From assembly GCA_044224515.1 (NCBI GenBank), contig JBGAKH010000011.1, forward strand, positions 62,001 through 126,000: a DNA stretch of 64,000 bases, in the 5' to 3' direction. The notes beneath the pieces were generated by a model that saw only the letters and a program-made list of their open reading frames with translations, was not told where the DNA came from and did not search any database. Position numbers and translations under genes: made by a program. The DNA is from JBBATK01 sp044224515 (lineage in GTDB: Bacteria; Bacteroidota; Ignavibacteria; Kapaibacteriales; NICIL-2). Shown in pieces: positions 16,304 through 23,143 of the stretch. The first letter of the stretch is position 1; each line of letters opens with the position of its first letter.

Positions 16304-16683
16304 TGGCAAACGTACTCGAAATAACTGCCGGCAACGATGAAGACTTCGAGATCGTAGTCACAGAGGTTGATCCTGACACGGAAATAGAAACCGCAGTCGA
16401 CATCACCGGCTACACCTTCTTCTTCACAGCCAAAGAGCAGAACGTAATCTCGACGGATGCTGATGATAACGACGCTCTTGTGAAAGTCACATGGACGGAT
16501 CACTCCGTGCCACTTGAAGGCAAGACCGTGCTACTGATTCCAAACGCATCGACACGGGACTTAAAGCCTGGTGACTTGTGGTTTGGTATCAAGTACAAGA
16601 CAGCCGGTGGCATTATCAAAAACTTAGAGCTTGGAACGGACACACTTCGCGTTCGTCGCCAGGTAACAAACCGGATATCATGA
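16303..16683 (+). CDS. Phage baseplate/fibre-associated protein, unknown
   Basis: A 126-residue protein with a GTG start overlapping the previous stop. The beta-strand pattern (FEIVVTEVDPDTEIETAVDITGYTFFFTAK treated as one region; LWFGIKYKTAGG) is like the N-terminal domain of BppU-type baseplate proteins, which link fibres to the tail. It lies at the head of the fibre gene series. The comparison is tentative. Confidence 0.55.
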   Translation: MANVLEITAGNDEDFEIVVTEVDPDTEIETAVDITGYTFFFTAKEQNVISTDADDNDALVKVTWTDHSVPLEGKTVLLIPNASTRDLKPGDLWFGIKYKTAGGIIKNLELGTDTLRVRRQVTNRIS

Positions 16684-17015
16684 GTGGCATCATCAAAGCA
16701 CGCATATCGCGACCTCGGATACTGGCAACGATCAAGCGTGGCGCTACGATCGCAGCTCACATCAGCGGATCGCGCACTGTCGTTCATACTGGTGCAACAA
16801 CGGTTATTAACGAGACTCCATCGGGTGCCGTTGATGGATCAAATGCAACGTTTAGTGTAAGTCTCGATTTCGTGCCTGAATCCGTCGAGGTCATACTGAA
16901 TGGATTATCTCTGAGACCGATCGACGACTTTGTTACATCCGGAGTTCGCAGTGTTCACCTGGTAAGTTCACCCGTAACTGGCGATACAATTACAATCAAC
17001 TATCAAAAGTCCTAG
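16680..17015 (+). CDS. Small fibre-module protein
   Basis: A 111-residue protein; its ATG overlaps the previous stop (ATGA). After a basic N-terminus (IKARISRPRILATIKRG), residues 43-111 form a beta domain starting NETPSGAVDGSNATFSV and ending GDTITINYQKS. The same domain ends the next gene (DETPSGAINGSNTSY to GDLLTANYRK), so a module has been duplicated between neighbouring genes. It is probably a fibre or appendage piece; the host-receptor role is inferred. Confidence 0.6.
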   Translation: MSGIIKARISRPRILATIKRGATIAAHISGSRTVVHTGATTVINETPSGAVDGSNATFSVSLDFVPESVEVILNGLSLRPIDDFVTSGVRSVHLVSSPVTGDTITINYQKS

Positions 17016-17017
17016 CC

Positions 17018-17839
17018 ATGGCAGAAACAACGATTTCATCTAAACAGATCCGTGATGCGGCAATTACCAATGCCAAAATTGCTGCAGGTGCTGGAATTGA
17101 CTCCTCAAAACTTGCTGACGGTGCCAACTTCACCAAGAAGGATGGTTCGGTTGCATACACTGGCAACCAGTCGATGGGTAATAACAAGATTACCAGTATG
17201 GCTAACGGAACGGTTTCCACGGATGGAGTAAATAAGGGACAGCTTGACGCAGCGATTGGTGCTCTCAACTCAGCGTATAAGTACCGAAATGTGCGCGCTG
17301 TCGCTACTACCAACATAAGCACCTCCAGCGCGCCATCATCAATTGATGGTGTTACGCTAACGAGTGGTGACCAAGTGCTTCTTACCGGTCAGACGACGCA
17401 ATCTCAAAACGGACTATATGACTTCAGCTCTGCGGGAGCAGCGCTCTCAAGAAGCGCGGATTCAGATTCTTGGGCTGAGATCATCGGTGCATTGGTTTCC
17501 GTGAACGAAGGCACCACGTATGCTGACTCTCGTTGGTTTTGCACAGCAAACTCAGGCGGCACACTCAATACGACCGCTATCACATACACGCAGGATGTAT
17601 CAAACGGTCTAGTGTCGTCAAACTTTGTTGACGACGAGACTCCATCCGGTGCTATCAACGGATCAAACACATCGTACACGCTGGCTTTTACTCCCGTTGC
17701 GGGTACACTGGATTTGTATCTCAACGGGTTTAGACAGAAATCTGGTGCCGGCAATGACTATACGATTTCCGGTAACACGATTACTATGACAACCGCACCT
17801 GTAACTGGTGATTTGCTCACAGCTAACTATCGCAAGTAA
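17018..17839 (+). CDS. Tail fibre protein
   Basis: A 273-residue protein. The N-terminus (MAETTISSKQIRDAAITNAKI) is a fibre-attachment sequence shared with the next gene. Residues 45-80 have a GNQSMGNNKITSMANGTVSTDGVNKG-like segment, a common phage fibre motif, viewed here as one region. The central domain resembles TSGDQVLLTGQTTQSQNGLY, seen in many fibres. The C-terminal 67 residues repeat the beta module of the upstream gene. It probably assembles as a trimer at the tail tip or side. Confidence 0.8.
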   Translation: MAETTISSKQIRDAAITNAKIAAGAGIDSSKLADGANFTKKDGSVAYTGNQSMGNNKITSMANGTVSTDGVNKGQLDAAIGALNSAYKYRNVRAVATTNISTSSAPSSIDGVTLTSGDQVLLTGQTTQSQNGLYDFSSAGAALSRSADSDSWAEIIGALVSVNEGTTYADSRWFCTANSGGTLNTTAITYTQDVSNGLVSSNFVDDETPSGAINGSNTSYTLAFTPVAGTLDLYLNGFRQKSGAGNDYTISGNTITMTTAPVTGDLLTANYRK

Positions 17840-18087
17840 TGGCTGAGACGACTATTGCAGGCCGTCAGATTCGTGACGCTTCGATCGTCGAGGATAAGCT
17901 CAGCCTATCTGACAACACGACAGGCAATGTTTCCACATTGGCGCATGGCTTCGTTAAAAAGTTACCTGGAGATTCAAGCAAGTTCCTCGATGGAACGGGG
18001 AACTTCACTACTCCTAGCGGTGGTGGAAGCTCTGCCAGTTTAGGAGTCTCCCAGGCATTTTCTCAACTCATGGTAACAAGCTTCTAG
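17839..18087 (+). CDS. Short fibre-attachment protein
   Basis: An 82-residue protein beginning MAETTIAGRQIRDASI, nearly the same as the N-terminus of the gene before it, then a short region with FLDGTGNFTTPSGGG, typical of fibre repeats. It starts at the last base of the previous stop (TAATG). It looks like the N-terminal anchor of a fibre whose distal parts are encoded by the next two genes, or a shortened duplicate. Confidence 0.6.
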   Translation: MAETTIAGRQIRDASIVEDKLSLSDNTTGNVSTLAHGFVKKLPGDSSKFLDGTGNFTTPSGGGSSASLGVSQAFSQLMVTSF

Positions 18088-18088
18088 T

Positions 18089-18547
18089 ATGCCTGCAAAC
18101 ACAGCTCCAATATTCACCGCAACGCCGAAGATTGGCAAAGCTGTCATACCGACAACAAATGCGGTTGCCAAAAGTGACGGGTCTAGTACAGGCTCTGGAA
18201 CATCCATGCTGTACAATGTGTTTGCAACCGGCACTAATGGCTCGTATGTCGATCGTGTGCGATTCATTCCCGTAGCGAGCACTCCAACAAACAGTGTTGC
18301 TACTACGCTTCGTGTTTACCTATCGACGGTAGCCAGTCCTGGCGCAACAACGACATCCGACACATGGTTACTGGCGGAGGTCTCTGTTCCGGCCATCCCA
18401 GCAGCTAACTCGGTCAATGCTGCTGGTTACTTCGATGTCAATATTGGTCTAGCCTTGCCTACCGGTTACTACATCCACGTATGCCAGCACGTAGCGCAGA
18501 CAACCAATGGAAACTGGAATGCTATCTGTTTTGGAGGTGACTACTAA
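18089..18547 (+). CDS. Fibre or appendage protein, unknown
   Basis: A 152-residue beta-rich protein, Ala/Thr/Ser-rich, with no lysine-rich helices. It begins one base after the preceding stop and its own stop overlaps the next start. The sequence (SVPAIPAANSVNAAGYFDVN, GYYIHVCQHVAQTTNG) is like jelly-roll or carbohydrate-binding fibre domains, but no family is recognised. Confidence 0.55.
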   Translation: MPANTAPIFTATPKIGKAVIPTTNAVAKSDGSSTGSGTSMLYNVFATGTNGSYVDRVRFIPVASTPTNSVATTLRVYLSTVASPGATTTSDTWLLAEVSVPAIPAANSVNAAGYFDVNIGLALPTGYYIHVCQHVAQTTNGNWNAICFGGDY

Positions 18548-19491
18548 TGCTAGACGCATTCCATCTGCCTCTTCGGGGCAATAGCAATGTGCAGCTATTT
18601 GTGCCACTGGGCGCAATCGCCGACTTGAACGCATATCAAGTATGGTCCAAGCCGAAGAATGCAACCATGGTCGCCATAACCTGCGTGTCGGGCGGCGGTG
18701 GAGGTGGCGGCGGATTTAGTGCTGCTGCTTCATCTGCGCGCGGTGGTGGTAGTGGAGGTGGATCGGGCGGGTTATCGAGGGTGCTCATCCCAGCGATGTT
18801 CCTTCCAGATGTGCTGTACATCAGACCGGGCCGTGGAGGTGCAGGTGGTGTTGCAGGGGCAAATGGAACTCTCGGCGATATATCCTATACCCAGTTCGGG
18901 CGAAGAAACAACGCAGCGCCAGACCTTTTGTTGGCGTCAGCTTCGACCGTATCACTGCCCGGCAACACGGGATCAGGCTCGGCAGGGGGTGCGGCCTCAA
19001 GCGGTGCCGGCGCTTTTGCAATTACAAGCAGCCCATTCGCAGCCAGCTTTGCATTCTTTCAAGCTGTTGCAGGGGTTGGTGGTGCAGCTGGCGGCGCCCA
19101 GACGGGCGCAGTCGGTGCGAATGCTTCTGCGTGGGCAAGCAATATCCTAAGCGGCGGTGGTGGCGGAGGAGGTACTACATCGGCTGACTTTGCAGGTGGC
19201 AACATCAATAGTCCGGCTGCAATCATGGAGTTTGAAAATCAATATGTAGCTGCTTCAACTGCAATGGTAAGTGGCGGCTCGGCAGCGTCACCTAGTGGCG
19301 CACCAGGTAGAAAGTTCGAGCGACCATTGTTCTGCACAGGTGGCGGAGGTGGCGCTGGCATTAATGCTTCAATTGGCGGCAACGGTGGCGATGGTGCTCC
19401 AGGTTGCGGAGGCGGAGGTGGCGGAGGCGGAACAACCGGAGGCAGCGGAGGCAAAGGAGGCGACGGCTTTGTTTTAATCATTTCTTGGTAA
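18547..19491 (+). CDS. Glycine-rich fibre tip adhesin
   Basis: A 314-residue protein with about ten glycine-rich segments (runs such as GGGGGGGG and GGSGGGSGG from residue 55 to the C-terminus). Adhesins at the tips of T-even and other phage fibres use parallel polyglycine II helices and vary between runs to change receptor. The non-glycine N-terminal 45 residues probably attach to the fibre. Final residues KGGDGFVLIISW form the conserved closing strand seen in such tips. The fibre-tip role is inferred from composition and position. Confidence 0.75.
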   Translation: MLDAFHLPLRGNSNVQLFVPLGAIADLNAYQVWSKPKNATMVAITCVSGGGGGGGGFSAAASSARGGGSGGGSGGLSRVLIPAMFLPDVLYIRPGRGGAGGVAGANGTLGDISYTQFGRRNNAAPDLLLASASTVSLPGNTGSGSAGGAASSGAGAFAITSSPFAASFAFFQAVAGVGGAAGGAQTGAVGANASAWASNILSGGGGGGGTTSADFAGGNINSPAAIMEFENQYVAASTAMVSGGSAASPSGAPGRKFERPLFCTGGGGGAGINASIGGNGGDGAPGCGGGGGGGGTTGGSGGKGGDGFVLIISW

Positions 19492-19509
19492 CACGCACGG
19501 GGTAATCCT

Positions 19510-19704
19510 ATGAAAATCACAATCGAATCTGAGAACAACATTGCATCGATCGCGATCACGCTATACAATCCGGATCACGCACATAGCACCAAACTCGCTG
19601 AGGCGACAAAGAGCGTGCAGGCGATCACTGAATCGCTGAAACAAAATATTCAAGAGAACTCGCAAGAGGATTTTCAATCACAAACAGAGGAGAGATTCAC
19701 ATGA
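19510..19704 (+). CDS. Small phage protein, unknown
   Basis: A 64-residue protein with a short beta-strand start (MKITIESENNIASIAITLY) and a polar helix rich in Gln and Glu. It overlaps the next gene by four bases (ATGA) and lies after a GGGG ribosome site. No family recognised; a fibre chaperone is one possibility. Confidence 0.5.
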   Translation: MKITIESENNIASIAITLYNPDHAHSTKLAEATKSVQAITESLKQNIQENSQEDFQSQTEERFT

Positions 19705-20000
19705 ATCCCGAAGAAGTACAAGGACTGCTTGATGCAGTCAAGGAGTGCTCGACTGTTGCTGAAGGTTATAACACCTTCGTTGACGGCTTGCATGACAAGT
19801 ATGTCGCAGTTCAAGCTGAATTGCAAGCCACTATCAGCAACTTGGCTATTTCGCAAGCTGACAAGCGCGTGCTGCAAGAAGCGCTCGACAAGCTGGCAGG
19901 CGTGACCGAGCAGCTGAAGGCAACATCGGCATCAATGGCAGAGAACATCATCGCTAACACCGATGCTGCTCCAGCCGGTGACGAAGGCAGCGAAGGCTAG
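19701..20000 (+). CDS. Small helical phage protein
   Basis: A 99-residue, acidic, almost wholly helical protein (LLDAVKECSTVAEGYNTFVD, then long heptad-like helix to AENIIAN). It ends with a short acidic tail and is followed by a terminator. A chaperone or accessory role near the lysis genes is possible. No family recognised. Confidence 0.5.
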   Translation: MNPEEVQGLLDAVKECSTVAEGYNTFVDGLHDKYVAVQAELQATISNLAISQADKRVLQEALDKLAGVTEQLKATSASMAENIIANTDAAPAGDEGSEG

Positions 20001-20006
20001 AACCTA

Positions 20007-20048
20007 TGCGGTGGTACTGTAGCAATGCAGATGCCACCGCAGTTTTTC
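20007..20048 (+). terminator. Rho-independent terminator
   Basis: TGCGGTGG (20007-20014) pairs with CCACCGCA (20034-20041), followed by GTTTTTCTT. It separates the fibre genes from the lysis cassette. Confidence 0.7.
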
Positions 20049-20071
20049 TTCCACTAATTCAACAAGCGTAG

Positions 20072-20257
20072 ATGCTACACGAGGAACTGAAGATTGATAC
20101 GGTAATGAGTTGGTCCGGCGTAGGAGCGACTGCATTTCTCTGGATTGCTAATGCAAACACGGTGCTGGTCTGCCTGTCGGCGATTCTTACCATGGCTTTC
20201 ACTCTTCGAAAATGGTACCTGATGGAAAGCAAACGCAAGGGCGGATGGAAACTATGA
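20072..20257 (+). CDS. Holin-like small membrane protein
   Basis: A 61-residue protein with one or two hydrophobic segments (residues 11-45, GVGATAFLWIANANTVLVC and LSAILTMAFTL) and a basic tail (KWYLMESKRKGGWKL). Size, charge and position two genes before the endolysin suit a holin or an accessory lysis protein. The assignment is positional. Confidence 0.55.
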   Translation: MLHEELKIDTVMSWSGVGATAFLWIANANTVLVCLSAILTMAFTLRKWYLMESKRKGGWKL

Positions 20258-20604
20258 GTGATGAAGTGACCATCACGCCGGTTGATCCGACCTATTCGAG
20301 CGATCAAACGCTGCGAGAGCTAAACCGCGAGCGAGACTTTATTGTTCGAGCAGCAAAGGAAGCTGAAGCGCAGAATGAATCGTTCGCGAATGAGAAGACA
20401 ACATTCACAGTCACTGATATTATTAACCAATTGAAGGCTAGCATCATGATGAACACCATCATGTCGGTCATCGTAGGAATCATTCCCGGCTTGCTCGATT
20501 ACATCCAGACCAACGGTCTGTCATGGAAGTCAATCGGACTAGGTGTCATTGCCGGCATCCTAGCGTTTTTCTCACCCTCACCCGAGAAGAAAGAGGCTAA
20601 CTAA
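20254..20604 (+). CDS. Membrane protein, holin or spanin-like candidate
   Basis: A 116-residue protein overlapping the previous stop by four bases (ATGA). A polar, charged N-terminal half (helix with RELNRERDFIVRAAKEAEAQ) precedes a hydrophobic stretch, about residues 66-110, that can form two membrane spans (MMNTIMSVIVGIIPGLL and IGLGVIAGILAFF). It sits directly before the endolysin, so it is the stronger holin candidate of the pair. Confidence 0.55.
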   Translation: MSDEVTITPVDPTYSSDQTLRELNRERDFIVRAAKEAEAQNESFANEKTTFTVTDIINQLKASIMMNTIMSVIVGIIPGLLDYIQTNGLSWKSIGLGVIAGILAFFSPSPEKKEAN

Positions 20605-21077
20605 TGTTCCACGATCAGATCTCACTTGACCGAGTAGCAACGCTTCATCCCGCATTGCGTGAGGAAGCTGCGAGTATTCTGGCCAATCTGTGGTCTGATG
20701 ACATTCCTGTGCGAGTTACGTATGGATTACGCACGTGGGCGGAGCAGGATGCTCTCTACGCACAGGGGAGAACGAAGCCTGGCGCGAAAGTCACAAACGC
20801 CAAGGGCGGCAGTAGCTACCACAACTACGGACTCGCCCTTGACTTTTGTTTGCTGGACAAGAAGAAAGCCCTATGGTCGGAGCGTATCGACCTCAATCAC
20901 AACTCGATCGCCGATTGGGTTGAGGTTGTTCGTGCATTTAAGGCAGCAGGATGGGAGTGGGGTGGTGACTGGAAGAGTCTGCGCGATGCACCGCACGTGC
21001 AAAAGACATTCGGTTTCAGCATCACTCAGTTAAAAACAAAGTCGAAGAACGGTCAGATTCAATACGTGGAGCTCTAA
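20604..21077 (+). CDS. Endolysin, M15-family peptidase
   Basis: A 157-residue peptidase of the VanY/L-Ala-D-Glu M15 group. Zinc ligands are visible in SYHNYGLALD (H73 and D80) and in DAPHVQ (H131); ITYGLRT-like VTYGLRTWAEQDALYAQGR precedes them, as in phage T5-type endolysins. No signal peptide is present, so release depends on the holin. It starts at the previous stop. Cleavage of cross-linked peptides in peptidoglycan is the family activity. Confidence 0.92.
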   Translation: MFHDQISLDRVATLHPALREEAASILANLWSDDIPVRVTYGLRTWAEQDALYAQGRTKPGAKVTNAKGGSSYHNYGLALDFCLLDKKKALWSERIDLNHNSIADWVEVVRAFKAAGWEWGGDWKSLRDAPHVQKTFGFSITQLKTKSKNGQIQYVEL

Positions 21078-21457
21078 TGGGTAGCAAGTCTAACTGGTTT
21101 GCAAACAAAATCGTAAATCTCCTGCGTGGCAGTTCAATCAGTGCGATCACTGGATACGTTGCGCTCTACACGTCTGCGCCCTCTGACAGCGCACCGGGCA
21201 CAGAAGTCGTAGGTGGTGGTTACCTGCGTGTAGCGGTTACGTTTGATGAGATTGATTCCGTTACGATCGGCAACTCCAGTCTGATCGAGTTCCCTGAGCC
21301 GACAGGAGACTGGGGAGACATTGTTGGATGGGGCTTGCACGACGCACTTAGCGGAGGCAACTACCTCATCTTTGGCGATCAAACGCCAACCAAGACGGTG
21401 AATACCGGTACACCTGTCAAGTACGAGATTGGTGAGCTAACCTACAGCGAGGACTAA
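21077..21457 (+). CDS. Phage appendage/tail fibre domain protein
   Basis: A 126-residue protein with a widespread phage pattern: YVALYTSAPSDSAPGTEV, GGGYLRVAVTF, IEFPEPTGDWGDIVGWGLHD and GNYLIFGDQTPTKTVNTG. This domain occurs in tail-associated proteins of many siphophages; its role is not settled. It starts at the endolysin stop (TAATG), placing it in the lysis-tail operon. Confidence 0.65.
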   Translation: MGSKSNWFANKIVNLLRGSSISAITGYVALYTSAPSDSAPGTEVVGGGYLRVAVTFDEIDSVTIGNSSLIEFPEPTGDWGDIVGWGLHDALSGGNYLIFGDQTPTKTVNTGTPVKYEIGELTYSED

Positions 21458-21466
21458 AGATCCTTC

Positions 21467-22156
21467 ATGCGTAGGCGCGTTCACTTATACGACCCGGAGT
21501 TAAAGAAAGAGTACGTAGGTGATCTTTCAAAAGAAGAGTTGCCAAAAGTCCCGTGGCTTGTGGGTCAGTGGTGCGGAGCAAAGCCGGTATCAGTTCCAAA
21601 CGGATCCTCCGGTGTAGCGATAAAGCACTTCACAACGCTCATAACGCCACGCGCTGATGTCGCAGTCTTTACGCTTGATCCTTTCAACGTTCGGCCTCTT
21701 GTCGCTGGATATTACCTGGTGCATCACCAGAGGCGTGACAAGATCTACTCGGCCAACGTTGGCGGTTACGAGTGCACACTGTTCATCAATGATACGCTGG
21801 TCACGGGTGTGGATGCAGATGAAGTTAACGACTCTGACATCGCTCGTGCCTATGCAGATGCAGACAGAGCAACGCTGAACTTGTCGGCGATTGTCTACTG
21901 TGACGGAGACACCAGCGAGATCGAGCTAATGCTCAAACACTCGCACAGCGGAACGCGTGACTTCAGCTCAATACTGGCAGACAATGGTCGCGCGCATACG
22001 TCGATCTGGTATCTGGGTGAGCGCGTACCTATTTCGCTCTCCGGTGAGGCGCTTGGCGCAGGCTCAGCGGATGCGATGCTTGCAGGATCCGAGCCAGTGC
22101 TGCTAACTGGGTCAGCCGCCGGCAGTGCAACAACATCTGGAAGCTTAATGCTATGA
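21467..22156 (+). CDS. Tail-associated protein, unknown
   Basis: A 229-residue beta-rich protein (residues 40-190, GVAIKHFTTLITPRADVAVF, NVRPLVAGYYLVHHQRR). It has a low-complexity Gly/Ala/Ser end in which a short SADAMLAGSEPVLLTGSA segment alternates. Such ends serve as linkers in fibre proteins. It overlaps the next gene by four bases. No family recognised. Confidence 0.55.
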   Translation: MRRRVHLYDPELKKEYVGDLSKEELPKVPWLVGQWCGAKPVSVPNGSSGVAIKHFTTLITPRADVAVFTLDPFNVRPLVAGYYLVHHQRRDKIYSANVGGYECTLFINDTLVTGVDADEVNDSDIARAYADADRATLNLSAIVYCDGDTSEIELMLKHSHSGTRDFSSILADNGRAHTSIWYLGERVPISLSGEALGAGSADAMLAGSEPVLLTGSAAGSATTSGSLML

Positions 22157-22416
22157 CAATAGAAACCGTTAGAAATGAGCTTACGAGTTACGCAGCACTT
22201 GAGGCTGAGCTCTCTGTGCTTGAGCGGGCGCTTACGCTTGATACTGGTAAGCCTATCGACGCCTTTGAGATTCGGATCATTGGCAAGAATGCCTCTGACG
22301 TTCAAGTCACAGCCACTGTCGATGCAAGGGCGTTTACAGCAAGCATATTATCTGCCATATCAACGCGCAAAACTGCGGTTGAGTCAGATATGACAACAAT
22401 TGAATCACACTACTAA
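22153..22416 (+). CDS. Small phage protein, unknown
   Basis: An 87-residue protein, helix at the start (VRNELTSYAALEAELSVLERAL), a short beta region and a final helix. Its ATG overlaps the preceding stop. Lies just before the tail tube candidate. No family recognised. Confidence 0.5.
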   Translation: MTIETVRNELTSYAALEAELSVLERALTLDTGKPIDAFEIRIIGKNASDVQVTATVDARAFTASILSAISTRKTAVESDMTTIESHY

Positions 22417-22447
22417 CCCTTTGTATCATCCATTTTAGGAGCCCCAC

Positions 22448-23104
22448 ATGGACGGCGACAAACTTATTCTCAATGGCGTGCAGGTTGCTTGGGTCAATCT
22501 GTTAACGCTTAATGCCGGTGGCGAGATCGATTCGCTCTCAGCGCCAAACAAACTCAAGTTTTCGATGCTTGGTGATAGCAAGATCGTTTTTCCAACACCG
22601 AGCTCAGCAGCAACAGCCGGCGTGGTGACGATCAAGACGAACACCAACATCGACTATCAGATCGCAGCGACCAAGAAGACCATCGACTTCAACACCGGAG
22701 ATGAAGTGGCTGCAGGCACAAACGCATCTGCAACCGTTATCACGCTTGTACTTCAAGAGTGCGACAGCGCAACTGTGCTGCAGATCCAAGAGCACACCGG
22801 TCCGATCCAAGTTGTAGCAGGCTACGGCAAGAAAGCCGACGGCACTGTCGACACCTATATCTCAATCATTGGTGACCGCACCAAGGCAATCGAGATCAAC
22901 GGCAAGCAGGACACTCCGATGCAGATCACGCTTGAAGTTACCAGTGCTGCAAAAACTGCATCAACAGCAGGCAAGACCGCGATCGAGTACACACCGTCAG
23001 CTATCCATCCGGACGGAGACCTGAGCTACAACCATGCCGGCATCACATCGGGCAATGTTGACGAGATCTTGTCAGGCAAGTACTTGGAATTGGCTGCAGC
23101 GTAA
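22448..23104 (+). CDS. Probable tail tube protein
   Basis: A 218-residue beta-rich protein with no cysteine-rich or coiled regions. A clear ribosome site (AGGAG) precedes the ATG. The pattern of amphipathic strands with one central helix, the C-terminal YTPSAIHPDGDLSYNHAGIT region and its location before the tail-tip and chaperone genes fit a major tail tube protein. No other gene in the module suits that role. The assignment is by position and composition. Confidence 0.5.
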   Translation: MDGDKLILNGVQVAWVNLLTLNAGGEIDSLSAPNKLKFSMLGDSKIVFPTPSSAATAGVVTIKTNTNIDYQIAATKKTIDFNTGDEVAAGTNASATVITLVLQECDSATVLQIQEHTGPIQVVAGYGKKADGTVDTYISIIGDRTKAIEINGKQDTPMQITLEVTSAAKTASTAGKTAIEYTPSAIHPDGDLSYNHAGITSGNVDEILSGKYLELAAA

Positions 23105-23143
23105 GGCAGGGCATTAAGAGTTCAACGAGAGAGGAATCAGCAA

